Assembly (NCBI GenBank): GCA_964484395.1
Contig: CAZAFM010000011.1
Location: forward strand, 1-35,812
Direction of reading: 5' to 3'
DNA from: CAZAFM01 sp964484395
Lineage (GTDB): Bacteria > Campylobacterota > Campylobacteria > Campylobacterales > CAZAFM01
DNA length: 35,812 nucleotides
Shown: piece by piece, positions 6,527 through 13,579 of the stretch
Position numbering within the stretch: the first letter of the stretch is position 1
Layout: each line of letters opens with the position of its first letter
Translations under genes and position numbers: made by a program
The notes under the pieces: model-generated
What the model was told of the DNA's origin: nothing
The model's input: only the letters and a program-made list of their open reading frames with translations
Database searches by the model: none

Positions 6527-7875
6527 ACTTGCTCCCATGGTGCTTCTTTACTTACTGTATAAAAAACAGGATTACTAAGCGCGTGCTTCACATCCTCAGC
6601 AAAATTCAGTAGTCCCACATAAGCCCCATAGCTAACCTCTTTTTCTTGGTTAACATCTATAAAAGCTACTTTTTTCTTGATAGCTCCATATAGGCTTCTA
6701 CCACCTGCTAGAAGTAGATGAGCACCTTTGTCATCTATAGCTTTATACTGCTGCGCTCCGGGATTATCCATAAGGATTCCATCACTTCCTAGCACCTCTG
6801 CACACTTTGCTTTATCTGCTTCTGTGCACTTTTTGACACTAGTTGCTACTACTTCTATACCCATATCTTGCAGTGCTGAAGCCACTGACCAAGCTTTATT
6901 GCCTCCTGTATTTAGTACGGCTTTCTTGCCAGCAAAAAAATCTCTATACTTCTGTAGTGACTCTTCTAGTTTTCTCTCTTCTTTTTTGGTTAGTTCTTCT
7001 GCTTTTTTGATAAGCTCTTTGTCTCCTAGTGCTTTTGCTATCTCTACTATTGCCCTACTAGTCTCTCTTGCTCCATAAAATGAGGTTGATATATATGGAA
7101 TATCATACTTCTCCTCCATCCTCTTTGCCATACCTTCAAGGGATTTTGCACATACTAGGACATTTAGTTTAGCTCTGTGGGCACATTGAATCTTCTCTAT
7201 CCTCCCATCTCCACTAAATGTACTCAGAACTCTAATACCTAACTCATCAAGAAGGTCTTTATATCTATCCATATCACCTGTTACATTGTATTCACCAATA
7301 AGGTTAATATCATAAGGAGTTGTGTATGTTGGCTCTTTTGTACCTATTAGATGCTCTAGTACATCAAAACCAGCTAGTTTACTTCCTAAGTTTTTGCTAC
7401 CTACAAAACCCGGTGCCATTACTGGGACTATAGGGATGTTGTGTTCGCTACTTGCCTCTTTACAAAGAGTTTTTATATCATCACCAGTTAGAGCACTCAC
7501 ACAAGTTTCATAAACAAAAACAGCTTTTGGTGAGTAGTTTTCTACTATGTAGGAGATAGATTTTTTAAGCTTCTTCTCTCCCCCAAATATCACATCATTT
7601 TCACTTAGATCACTACAAAATCCCATCTGAGTGAGGTCTCTACCTCTGAAGCTCGTGTGAGTAGCGCGAGTCTCCCAAGATGCCCCAAGGCAGGTTGCAG
7701 GAGAGTGGACTAGGTGTGCCGCATCAGCAAAAGGAAAAAGAGCAATCTGTGCTCCTTCAAACGCGCATCCACCACTTGCAAGACCGGGTGTTGCTCTATT
7801 GCATCCTTTTGAGTTACTTGAATGAGAGCATGCACTTGAAGTCATGATCTCTTTAACTCTTTTTGCTTCTGCCAT
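6523..7875 (-). CDS. nifE: NifE, FeMo-cofactor scaffold alpha subunit
   Basis: The 450-aa product is homologous to NifD and forms the NifEN heterotetramer. Cluster-ligand cysteines are visible at Cys37 (GGCAFEGA), Cys62 (TCLGASWETR) and Cys125 (ETCVSALTGDD). Cys242 (LVCAKS) lies where NifD has its FeMoco-binding cysteine. The N-terminal CNRATPGLASGGC stretch is typical of NifE. AAAGGAG precedes ATG 7875. The gene is separated from nifK by 176 bases that carry a terminator-like hairpin and possible promoter elements, so nifENX may form its own transcript. Confidence 0.96.
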   Translation of the reverse strand: MAEAKRVKEIMTSSACSHSSNSKGCNRATPGLASGGCAFEGAQIALFPFADAAHLVHSPATCLGASWETRATHTSFRGRDLTQMGFCSDLSENDVIFGGEKKLKKSISYIVENYSPKAVFVYETCVSALTGDDIKTLCKEASSEHNIPIVPVMAPGFVGSKNLGSKLAGFDVLEHLIGTKEPTYTTPYDINLIGEYNVTGDMDRYKDLLDELGIRVLSTFSGDGRIEKIQCAHRAKLNVLVCAKSLEGMAKRMEEKYDIPYISTSFYGARETSRAIVEIAKALGDKELIKKAEELTKKEERKLEESLQKYRDFFAGKKAVLNTGGNKAWSVASALQDMGIEVVATSVKKCTEADKAKCAEVLGSDGILMDNPGAQQYKAIDDKGAHLLLAGGRSLYGAIKKKVAFIDVNQEKEVSYGAYVGLLNFAEDVKHALSNPVFYTVSKEAPWEQV

Positions 7876-7924
7876 ACTATCTCCTTTAAATCCTAATGGG
7901 ATTTGTCATCTTAAGATGGCTAAG

Positions 7925-7952
7925 ATTGTAGATACTCAATCTCATCTACAAT
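7925..7952 (-). promoter_or_regulatory. Inverted repeat in the nifE leader, with possible -10
   Basis: ATTGTAGAT (7925-7933) and ATCTACAAT (7944-7952) form a perfect 9-bp inverted repeat about 50-75 bases before the nifE start. The palindrome CATCTTAAGATG lies closer to the gene. Read on minus, the repeat also offers TTGTAG, 15 bases, TACAAT as a weak promoter pair. I found no -24/-12 sigma-54 site here. It could be an operator or an mRNA hairpin. Confidence 0.35.
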
Positions 7953-8022
7953 GTTAGTCATCCTGTGTTAATTGTACTCTTTGCTAAGGTAAAAGTAACG
8001 ATTTTGTTGTATAAAAATTGTT

Positions 8023-8048
8023 CAATACAAGGCAGAAGCCTTGCATTG
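8023..8048 (-). terminator. Terminator-like hairpin after nifK
   Basis: CAAGGC-AGAA-GCCTTG (8028-8043) is extended by CAAT/ATTG after one mismatch. On minus it starts four bases after the nifK stop codon and is followed within a few bases by AATTTTTATA. It probably ends part of the nifHDK transcript before nifE. Confidence 0.55.
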
Positions 8049-8051
8049 TGT

Positions 8052-9581
8052 TTATCTTACAGAGTCAAAGAAATAGTCAGTTTTTGCTATGTCTTTTGTC
8101 TCTTCATCTAGCTTATCAAGAACTGCATTTGTTATCCATGTTAGAAGATTTAAAGCACCCTTGTATCCGCTAATAGAGTATCTATGTAGATGGTGTCTAT
8201 CAAATATAGGAAAGCCAATTCTTATAAGAGGTATTCCGGTATCTCTGTATAGCTCTTTTCCATATACATTCCCTATCATAAAGTCAACTGGCTCAGTAAA
8301 GAGCAGACTTCTTAGATGCCATAGGTCTTTTTTAGCCCATACTTGAGCATTTTTACCATCAGGAGAGCTTGCTAGAATCTCTTTTACCTCTTCTTCCCAG
8401 CCCTCAGGAGCATTGTGGCATAGAACATGAGTAGGCTCAGCACCCATCTCTAGTAAAAACTTAGTCATACCTATAGTAAAGTCAGGATCACCCCATAGAG
8501 CAAACTTCTTCCCATGCATATATGGATAACTATCTTGCATAGCATCAACTAGTCTTCCTCTTTCATCCTTTATCTTTTGTGGAATATCTTTGCCAGTTAG
8601 CTTAGCTAGTGTCATGACAAACTCATCAGTCCCTTTAAGACCTATAGGATTACAAGTGATAGTCTCTTGCTTATACTTTTTTGCTAGTGTTTTGGCTGTT
8701 CTAGCTGTTGTGTATTTCTGAAGTGTGATAGTTGCCTTTGAATTAACTGCATCAACTGCATCCTCAAACTTCGTACCACCTTTGAACATCTCATACTTTC
8801 CAGCTGCCATATCCCACTGGTCTGAGTGATCACCTAAGAATATATAATCAGCCTCAAAGTCTTCAGCCATCTCTTTTATCTCTCTAAGACTTCCGATATA
8901 TGTCTCAAAGCCCGGAATAATATTAAATCTATCTGTTTTCTCTCCACCCTCTGCTTTTTTACCAAGCTGAGTAATAATAGAGCTCATCATATTGTCATAT
9001 CCAGTTATATGGCTACCTACAAAACTAGGAGTGTTAGCATAAGCTACTGGAAAATCTTCAGGAATAGTTCCCTTCTCTTTAGCTCCACCTATAAAAGCCA
9101 TCAAGTCATCCCCAATAACTTCTGCCATACAGGTAGTTGAAACAGCTATCATCTTAGGATTATAGAGCGAGTAACAGTTCCCAAGACCATCTATCATATT
9201 TTGCAGTCCCCCAAAAACCGCTGCATCTTCTGTCATAGAGTCACTAACACATGGTGTTGGCTCTTTGAAGTGTCTAGTGAAGTAGCTTCTAAAGTAAGCC
9301 ACGCATCCATGAGAGCCATGAACATACGGCATAGTATCTTCAAACCCAAGTGCTACCATTACTGCGCCTAGTGGCTGACAAGCTTTTGCTGGGTTTACAG
9401 TTATCTTCTCTCTTTTTAGGTTTTTCTCACGGTAATCCCACGATTTTGTCCACTCAGCATACTTTTCTACCTCTTTTGCATCAGGCATACCTTCCCACTG
9501 CTGCTTGCTTTTGAGCACCTCTTGATACTCAGGTTTTTGAAATAGATCTTTACCATTTACAATATTGTCAACTTGTTGCAT
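8052..9581 (-). CDS. nifK: NifK, nitrogenase MoFe protein beta chain
   Basis: The 509-aa beta subunit of dinitrogenase forms an alpha2beta2 tetramer with NifD. P-cluster ligands are Cys68 (KACQPLGA), Cys93 (GSHGCVAYF) and Cys151 (TTCMAEVIGDD). The long N-terminal region before Cys68 (about 60 residues) is the form seen in Mo-type NifK. The length matches the usual 510-525. It is translated 89 bases after nifD; that spacer contains a hairpin at the nifD stop. Together with nifEN and the absence of a G-subunit gene, this is a molybdenum nitrogenase. Confidence 0.98.
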   Translation of the reverse strand: MQQVDNIVNGKDLFQKPEYQEVLKSKQQWEGMPDAKEVEKYAEWTKSWDYREKNLKREKITVNPAKACQPLGAVMVALGFEDTMPYVHGSHGCVAYFRSYFTRHFKEPTPCVSDSMTEDAAVFGGLQNMIDGLGNCYSLYNPKMIAVSTTCMAEVIGDDLMAFIGGAKEKGTIPEDFPVAYANTPSFVGSHITGYDNMMSSIITQLGKKAEGGEKTDRFNIIPGFETYIGSLREIKEMAEDFEADYIFLGDHSDQWDMAAGKYEMFKGGTKFEDAVDAVNSKATITLQKYTTARTAKTLAKKYKQETITCNPIGLKGTDEFVMTLAKLTGKDIPQKIKDERGRLVDAMQDSYPYMHGKKFALWGDPDFTIGMTKFLLEMGAEPTHVLCHNAPEGWEEEVKEILASSPDGKNAQVWAKKDLWHLRSLLFTEPVDFMIGNVYGKELYRDTGIPLIRIGFPIFDRHHLHRYSISGYKGALNLLTWITNAVLDKLDEETKDIAKTDYFFDSVR

Positions 9582-9648
9582 TGTTTTTCCTTCACATACC
9601 CTACTTAAGCGTCTGTACTTATCAGGGTGTTTTTTTATATCAATCTTT

Positions 9649-9671
9649 GTAAGCTACAAATTGTAACTTAC
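9649..9671 (-). other. Hairpin at the nifD stop codon
   Basis: GTAAG-C-TACAA/TTGTA-A-CTTAC pairs ten bases with one mismatch and a one-base centre. It reaches into the nifD stop codon on minus and is not followed by a T run. It may protect the nifHD part of the mRNA or mark a processing site before nifK. Confidence 0.4.
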
Positions 9672-11128
9672 TACTTATCCCAAGGAGCTACTGTATGATC
9701 CCATACTGGCGAGTTTGTAGCCATATCCATATCTTGAGCAAATATAGCAAATCCATCAAATCCATGATAAGGACCACTATAATCCCATGAGTGCATCTGT
9801 CTAAAAGGAAGACCCATTTTTTGGAAAACATACTTCTCTTTTACACCACTTGCAACCATATCAGGCTTTAGTTTGGTTACGAACTTCTCTAGTTCATACT
9901 CATTTACATCATCATAGATTAGAGTTGATCTTTCAATATCATCTTTTGTTCTTTGATAATCATCATCATGAGCAAACTCATAACCAGTACCAATAATCTC
10001 CATACCTAGGTCTTCATAAGCACCAATAACATGTCTAGGTCTAAGACCACCAACATATAGCATTACCTTTTTACCCTCAAGTCTTGGCTTGTACTTAGCT
10101 ATTACTTCATCCATAACAATTTTGTACTTTGCTATTACCTCTTCACACTTCTTCTCTACCTCACCACCAAAGTGCTTAGCTATCTCTCTTAGAGATTCAT
10201 AAGTTTTAGTAGGACCAAAGAAGTTATACTCCATCCAAGGGATACCATACTCAGTCTCCATGTGTCTTGCGATATAGTTCATAGATCTATAACAGTGTAG
10301 TAGGTTTAGCTTTGCTTTTGGACCACTAACTATCTCTTTATAAGTAGCATCACCACTCCACTGAGCAATAACTCTTAAACCCATCTCTTCTAAGAGGATT
10401 CTAGAACTCCACGCATCACCACCGATGTTGTAATCACCAATAATAGCTACATCATAATCAGTCCCTTTAAAATTCTTAGTCTCTTCTTCAACTTTTGGGA
10501 ACATATAATCGCGAATTGTATCATTTGCTATATGGTGCCCAAGTGATTGAGAAACACCCCTAAAGCCTTCACAAGAAACAGCAACTACGCTTTTATCAAG
10601 GTCTTTTTGCTTTTTCTTGGCAACTGCTTGAATATCATCACCAATTAGACCAATAGGGCACTCTGATTGAACTGTGATACCTTTGTTTAGTGGAAAAAGC
10701 TCATTTATCTCATCAATCGCTTCACCAAGCCTTTTATCACCACCAAAAACAATATCTCTTTCTTGAAAATCAGTTGAGAAGTTCATAGTAACAAAAGTAT
10801 CAACACCAGTTGTACCGATGTAGTAGTTTCTTCTTCCTGCTCTACTGTACTGACCACAGCCTATAGGACCATGAGAGATGTGAATCATATCTTTAATAGG
10901 TCCCCAAACAACACCTTTAGATCCTGCATAAGCACAGCCTCTTTGGCTCATTACACCAGGAACTGTTTTTTTGTTTGATCTAACTCCACCACATGTTTTT
11001 TGGCTCTCATCTTCAGGAGCACCAACACCTAGGTGTTTTTTTCTGTTTTTTGCAGCTTTTTCAGGCATAGCACTTAGGACTTCTTCTACCGCCTCTTCTT
11101 GTAATTTTCTTAGTTCTTCACTACTCAT
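9671..11128 (-). CDS. nifD: NifD, nitrogenase MoFe protein alpha chain
   Basis: The 485-aa alpha subunit of dinitrogenase carries the active site. P-cluster ligands are Cys65 (QRGCAYAG), Cys91 (IGCGQYS) and Cys157 (SECPIGLIGDD). FeMo-cofactor ligands are Cys279 (LLHCYRSMNYI) and His446 (QMHSWDYSG). The catalytic histidine lies in GVSQSLGHH (near 197-199). All key residues are present, so the enzyme should be functional. The start at 11128 has AAAGGTG upstream. A 90-base spacer with a strong 12-bp hairpin separates it from the 125-aa gene that follows nifH. Confidence 0.98.
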   Translation of the reverse strand: MSSEELRKLQEEAVEEVLSAMPEKAAKNRKKHLGVGAPEDESQKTCGGVRSNKKTVPGVMSQRGCAYAGSKGVVWGPIKDMIHISHGPIGCGQYSRAGRRNYYIGTTGVDTFVTMNFSTDFQERDIVFGGDKRLGEAIDEINELFPLNKGITVQSECPIGLIGDDIQAVAKKKQKDLDKSVVAVSCEGFRGVSQSLGHHIANDTIRDYMFPKVEEETKNFKGTDYDVAIIGDYNIGGDAWSSRILLEEMGLRVIAQWSGDATYKEIVSGPKAKLNLLHCYRSMNYIARHMETEYGIPWMEYNFFGPTKTYESLREIAKHFGGEVEKKCEEVIAKYKIVMDEVIAKYKPRLEGKKVMLYVGGLRPRHVIGAYEDLGMEIIGTGYEFAHDDDYQRTKDDIERSTLIYDDVNEYELEKFVTKLKPDMVASGVKEKYVFQKMGLPFRQMHSWDYSGPYHGFDGFAIFAQDMDMATNSPVWDHTVAPWDK

Positions 11129-11176
11129 TTTTACACCTTTAAAATAGATTTTCTAGTTACTGCCATAACCTCTTTT

Positions 11177-11218
11177 TAGTATTGCTCTTTTGGAGAACGC
11201 CTCCAAAAGAGCGTACTA
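11177..11218 (-). other. Strong hairpin between the 125-aa nif gene and nifD
   Basis: GCTCTTTTGGAG-AACGC-CTCCAAAAGAGC (11184-11212) is a perfect 12-bp stem. TAGTA/TACTA (11177-11181, 11214-11218) extend it after an unpaired stretch. It begins directly after the stop codon of the 125-aa gene. On minus it is followed by AATACTAAAAAGAGG rather than a T run. It is therefore more likely a 3'-stabilising or attenuating structure than a full terminator. Confidence 0.65.
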
Positions 11219-11596
11219 TTAGTTAAATGCAACATCCACAGTTATAGTATCCATACCATCAAATTTTCTACAAATCTTCTGAATCTCAGGGTCTTTGTCA
11301 AGCTCTTTAGATAGAGCACTCATTTGGTATTTGTTTGTATAGAGCATATATTTTGGCTCTTTTTCCTCATTTTCACTTAAGAAATAGTGAACAAGTGCTT
11401 TTGATAAGAAGCTATCAGTCTTATCAAGTGTCTTGTATAGCTCTACATGATCATTTTTTGTACTTCCCTCATATAGCTTTATCTCTTTTACACTACCCAT
11501 TTTAGATGCTACTTCAGCATCAACTTTTTCTACTACTTTACTTGCTTCTATTTTATTTCCCTCACTCGCAGGAAAGTGAAATCCAAGAATAAACAT
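11219..11596 (-). CDS. Unrecognised 125-aa protein encoded between nifH and nifD
   Basis: I do not recognise this protein. It is soluble, with no signal peptide, membrane span or cysteine cluster (one Cys, near 108). It starts with a beta strand (MFILGFHFP), then a helix (KVVEKVDAEVASKMG), a strand (VKEIKLYEG), a central region and a strand (KYMLYTNKY), then a helix and a closing strand (TITVDVAF). This alternation suggests a small alpha/beta, ferredoxin-like or dimeric barrel fold, which is inference. It lacks PII (NifI/GlnB) motifs such as the T-loop. AAAGGAG stands before ATG. It is 39 bases from nifH and shares its sigma-54 promoter, so it should be made together with NifH. A role in Fe-protein function, protection or regulation is plausible but unproven. 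Confidence 0.9.
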   Translation of the reverse strand: MFILGFHFPASEGNKIEASKVVEKVDAEVASKMGSVKEIKLYEGSTKNDHVELYKTLDKTDSFLSKALVHYFLSENEEKEPKYMLYTNKYQMSALSKELDKDPEIQKICRKFDGMDTITVDVAFN

Positions 11597-11635
11597 ATCT
11601 ATCTCCTTTAATATTCATTGTTAATTAGGTTGCAA

Positions 11636-12538
11636 TTACGCTTCTGCTGATTTACCTACATTTTCTTCATCAAACTCTTCTGCAAGACCAAAGTTCATTA
11701 GTAGGTCTTCAAGGTCATCCATCTCTAGTGGAGTTGGGATTACTTTAAAGTCATTTTCTATAATTTTTCTTGCTAGCTCTTTGTACTCTTTTGCTTGAAC
11801 TGAGCTTGGTGCATACTCAACAACTGTCATTCTTCTAAGTTCTGCGTGCTGAACTATGTTGTTTCTTGGAACAAAGTGTATCATCTGAGTTCCTAGTCTC
11901 TCAGCTAGTGCAGAAGCAAGGTCAAACTCTCTATCTGTCATTCTTGCATTACATATAAGACCAGCTAGTCTAACTCCACCAGTGTTTGCATACTTCAAGA
12001 TACCTCTAGAGATATTGTTAGCTGCATACATAGCCATCATCTCACCACTCATAACGATATATATTTCTTGAGCTTTACCCTCTCTAATTGGCATAGCAAA
12101 GCCACCACAAACAACATCCCCAAGAACATCATAAGAGACAAAATCAAGATCATCTTCATAAGCTCCCTCTTCTTCTAGGAAGTTAATAGCTGTGATAACT
12201 CCACGACCTGCACATCCAACTCCTGGCTCAGGACCACCTGATTCTGCACATTTAATCCATCCATTTGGAGTATCACAAGAGAACATTCCTGCACCCTCTT
12301 TACATACATCCTCAAGTTCTAGATCTTCAACAGTTCCAGCCTCAGCTGCCATCTGCATAATTGTAGATTGTGCTTTTTCATGAAGAATTAGTCTTGTACT
12401 ATCTGCCTTAGGGTCACAACCAACTATTAGAATCTTCTGTCCAAAGTAGTGCGCCATTGCTGCTAGTGTGTTTTGTGAGGTAGTTGATTTACCTATACCA
12501 CCTTTTCCATAGAATGCTATCTGTCTTAGCTCTGCCAT
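11636..12538 (-). CDS. nifH: NifH, nitrogenase Fe protein
   Basis: The 300-aa dinitrogenase reductase forms a homodimer that bridges one [4Fe-4S] cluster and passes electrons to NifDK with ATP hydrolysis. The P-loop is GKGGIGKS (11-18). Cluster ligands are Cys109 (GVGCAGRG) and Cys144 (VVCGGFAMPIR). Arg112 is the residue that DraT ADP-ribosylates in other bacteria. Compared with the Azotobacter protein as I recall it, about ten extra residues (around MFSCDTPNGW, 85-94) lie before the first ligand. The C-terminus is acidic. AAAAAGGAG precedes ATG. It is the first gene of the cluster, behind a -24/-12 promoter. Confidence 0.98.
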   Translation of the reverse strand: MAELRQIAFYGKGGIGKSTTSQNTLAAMAHYFGQKILIVGCDPKADSTRLILHEKAQSTIMQMAAEAGTVEDLELEDVCKEGAGMFSCDTPNGWIKCAESGGPEPGVGCAGRGVITAINFLEEEGAYEDDLDFVSYDVLGDVVCGGFAMPIREGKAQEIYIVMSGEMMAMYAANNISRGILKYANTGGVRLAGLICNARMTDREFDLASALAERLGTQMIHFVPRNNIVQHAELRRMTVVEYAPSSVQAKEYKELARKIIENDFKVIPTPLEMDDLEDLLMNFGLAEEFDEENVGKSAEA

Positions 12539-12573
12539 ATTTTGCTCCTTTTTAAAGTTTACAACTCCATACT

Positions 12574-12589
12574 TGCATAATGTGTGCCG
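12574..12589 (-). promoter_or_regulatory. Sigma-54 (-24/-12) promoter of nifH
   Basis: The minus strand reads CGGCACACATTATGCA, with GG at 12588-12587 and GC at 12576-12575 exactly ten bases apart. It differs little from the consensus TGGCAC-N5-TTGCA. The start site would be near 12563, about 25 bases before the nifH ATG. It implies RpoN and an enhancer-binding activator. I found no TGT-N10-ACA NifA site within about 150 bases upstream. Confidence 0.8.
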
Positions 12590-12637
12590 TAAAATTTAGT
12601 CAGGAAAATGATTTGAAAATAAGCAGTAAATATGTAT

Positions 12638-12662
12638 AAGGAGCAAGCTCCTTTTAGGAGCT
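12638..12662 (-). terminator. Overlapping palindromes between usp and nifH
   Basis: AAGGAGC-AA-GCTCCTT (12638-12653) and AGCTCC-TTTTA-GGAGCT (12646-12662) share one arm, so two alternative hairpins can form. They start about 15 bases after the stop of the stress-protein gene on minus, and 50-70 bases upstream of the nifH -24 element. A weak terminator for the upstream gene is likeliest; an activator site is possible. Confidence 0.4.
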
Positions 12663-12677
12663 ATGTAGTGGTGTGCT

Positions 12678-13523
12678 CTATCTTAAGAGAAGTAGTGGTA
12701 TTTTGATATGGGTTAGCATTTTGTGGGTAAAGCTTCCAAAAAGAACGCTTTTTAGCTTTCCATGACTAAAGGCACCCATAGCAACAATGTCGATTTCATT
12801 TTCCTGCTTGTATTTGATAAGTTCATCTAGTGGATCTCCCTCTAGGTTGGTGATTTTAGCCTCTATGTTTGCGCTACTCAGAACTTTTTTGGCTTCTTCT
12901 AGGAGTGTGTCACTTTTGTTTACACTCACCAAGTGTCTCTCTACATCTCCAAAAATAGGAGTGCTCGCTACCATATCTAAAGCCTTTTTGCTAGATGCAC
13001 TACCATCATAAGCTATCATCACTTTTTTTATAGGTCTAAAGCTAGAGTTTACAAGTAGTGTAGGAACATGCAACCCCCTTATAATCTCCTCTACTTGCTC
13101 TCCTACCTTTCCCTCTTTTTTTTCATGAACTTCACCCTTGAGCCCTATAAGTAGTACTCTTATCTGGTTTTCTAGCTCTAGGAGATTTTCAGATAAGCTT
13201 CCATGTCTTTGCATAGTAGAGATGCCCTCAAATCCCTTCTCTTGGATTGAATTTTTGCAAGACTTCAGTACCTCTTTACCTTTAGCGATAAGCTCTTTGC
13301 TCTCTTTGGCTTCTTCGTTTGCTAGCTCTTCTAGTAGCTCATCACTAGTTCCTAAACCTATATTTCCAGATAGGTTTGTTGTTTTGCTAGTGTGAGTGTG
13401 TTCTACTGTATTTAGTAGAACAACCTCTTTTTCAAGTCTATTTCCAATAAATATAGAGTAGTCACATATAGCATTAGTGAGTTCTGAGCCATCAACGCAG
13501 GCAAAAATCTTATTTTGTTGCAT
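12678..13523 (-). CDS. Tandem universal stress protein (UspA family)
   Basis: The 281-aa protein has two Usp domains (about 1-160 and 165-281). The first starts KIFACVDGSELT and the second KKVMIAYDGSASSKKALDM. The second ends with the ATP-binding pattern GAFSHGKLKSVLFGSFT (G-x2-G-x9-G-S/T type); in the first this pattern is degenerate. Such tandem proteins are cytoplasmic and linked to stress or respiration state. It follows the SulP gene by 56 bases, has AAAGG before ATG and is probably co-transcribed with SulP. SulP-Usp pairs suggest a regulator of the transporter, which is inference. Confidence 0.88.
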   Translation of the reverse strand: MQQNKIFACVDGSELTNAICDYSIFIGNRLEKEVVLLNTVEHTHTSKTTNLSGNIGLGTSDELLEELANEEAKESKELIAKGKEVLKSCKNSIQEKGFEGISTMQRHGSLSENLLELENQIRVLLIGLKGEVHEKKEGKVGEQVEEIIRGLHVPTLLVNSSFRPIKKVMIAYDGSASSKKALDMVASTPIFGDVERHLVSVNKSDTLLEEAKKVLSSANIEAKITNLEGDPLDELIKYKQENEIDIVAMGAFSHGKLKSVLFGSFTHKMLTHIKIPLLLLR

Positions 13524-13579
13524 GAGCTTACCTTTTTGTTAGTTTTGCTGATTTACGATACTGTTTTTCTGCTTAAGTG

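Noticed and set aside
11219..11596. A nifI (PII-like) gene between nifH and nifD
   Set aside because: Position fits the archaeal type, but the protein lacks the T-loop and the C-terminal signature of PII proteins and the usual second copy.
8052..12538. Alternative (V or Fe-only) nitrogenase
   Set aside because: No delta-subunit (anfG/vnfG) gene lies between D and K; nifE/nifN are present and the NifK N-terminus is the long Mo type.
12638..12662. NifA upstream activator site
   Set aside because: The palindromes lie at the right distance, but they do not contain TGT-N10-ACA. Every TGT in about 150 bases upstream of the nifH promoter fails the test.
13138..13395. Serine-rich frames opposite real genes, such as this one and those at 5706-6095, 25409-25933 and 27985-28479
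   Set aside because: They are antisense shadows of strongly conserved genes with the low-complexity Ser/Phe/Leu composition expected from reversed AT-rich codons.
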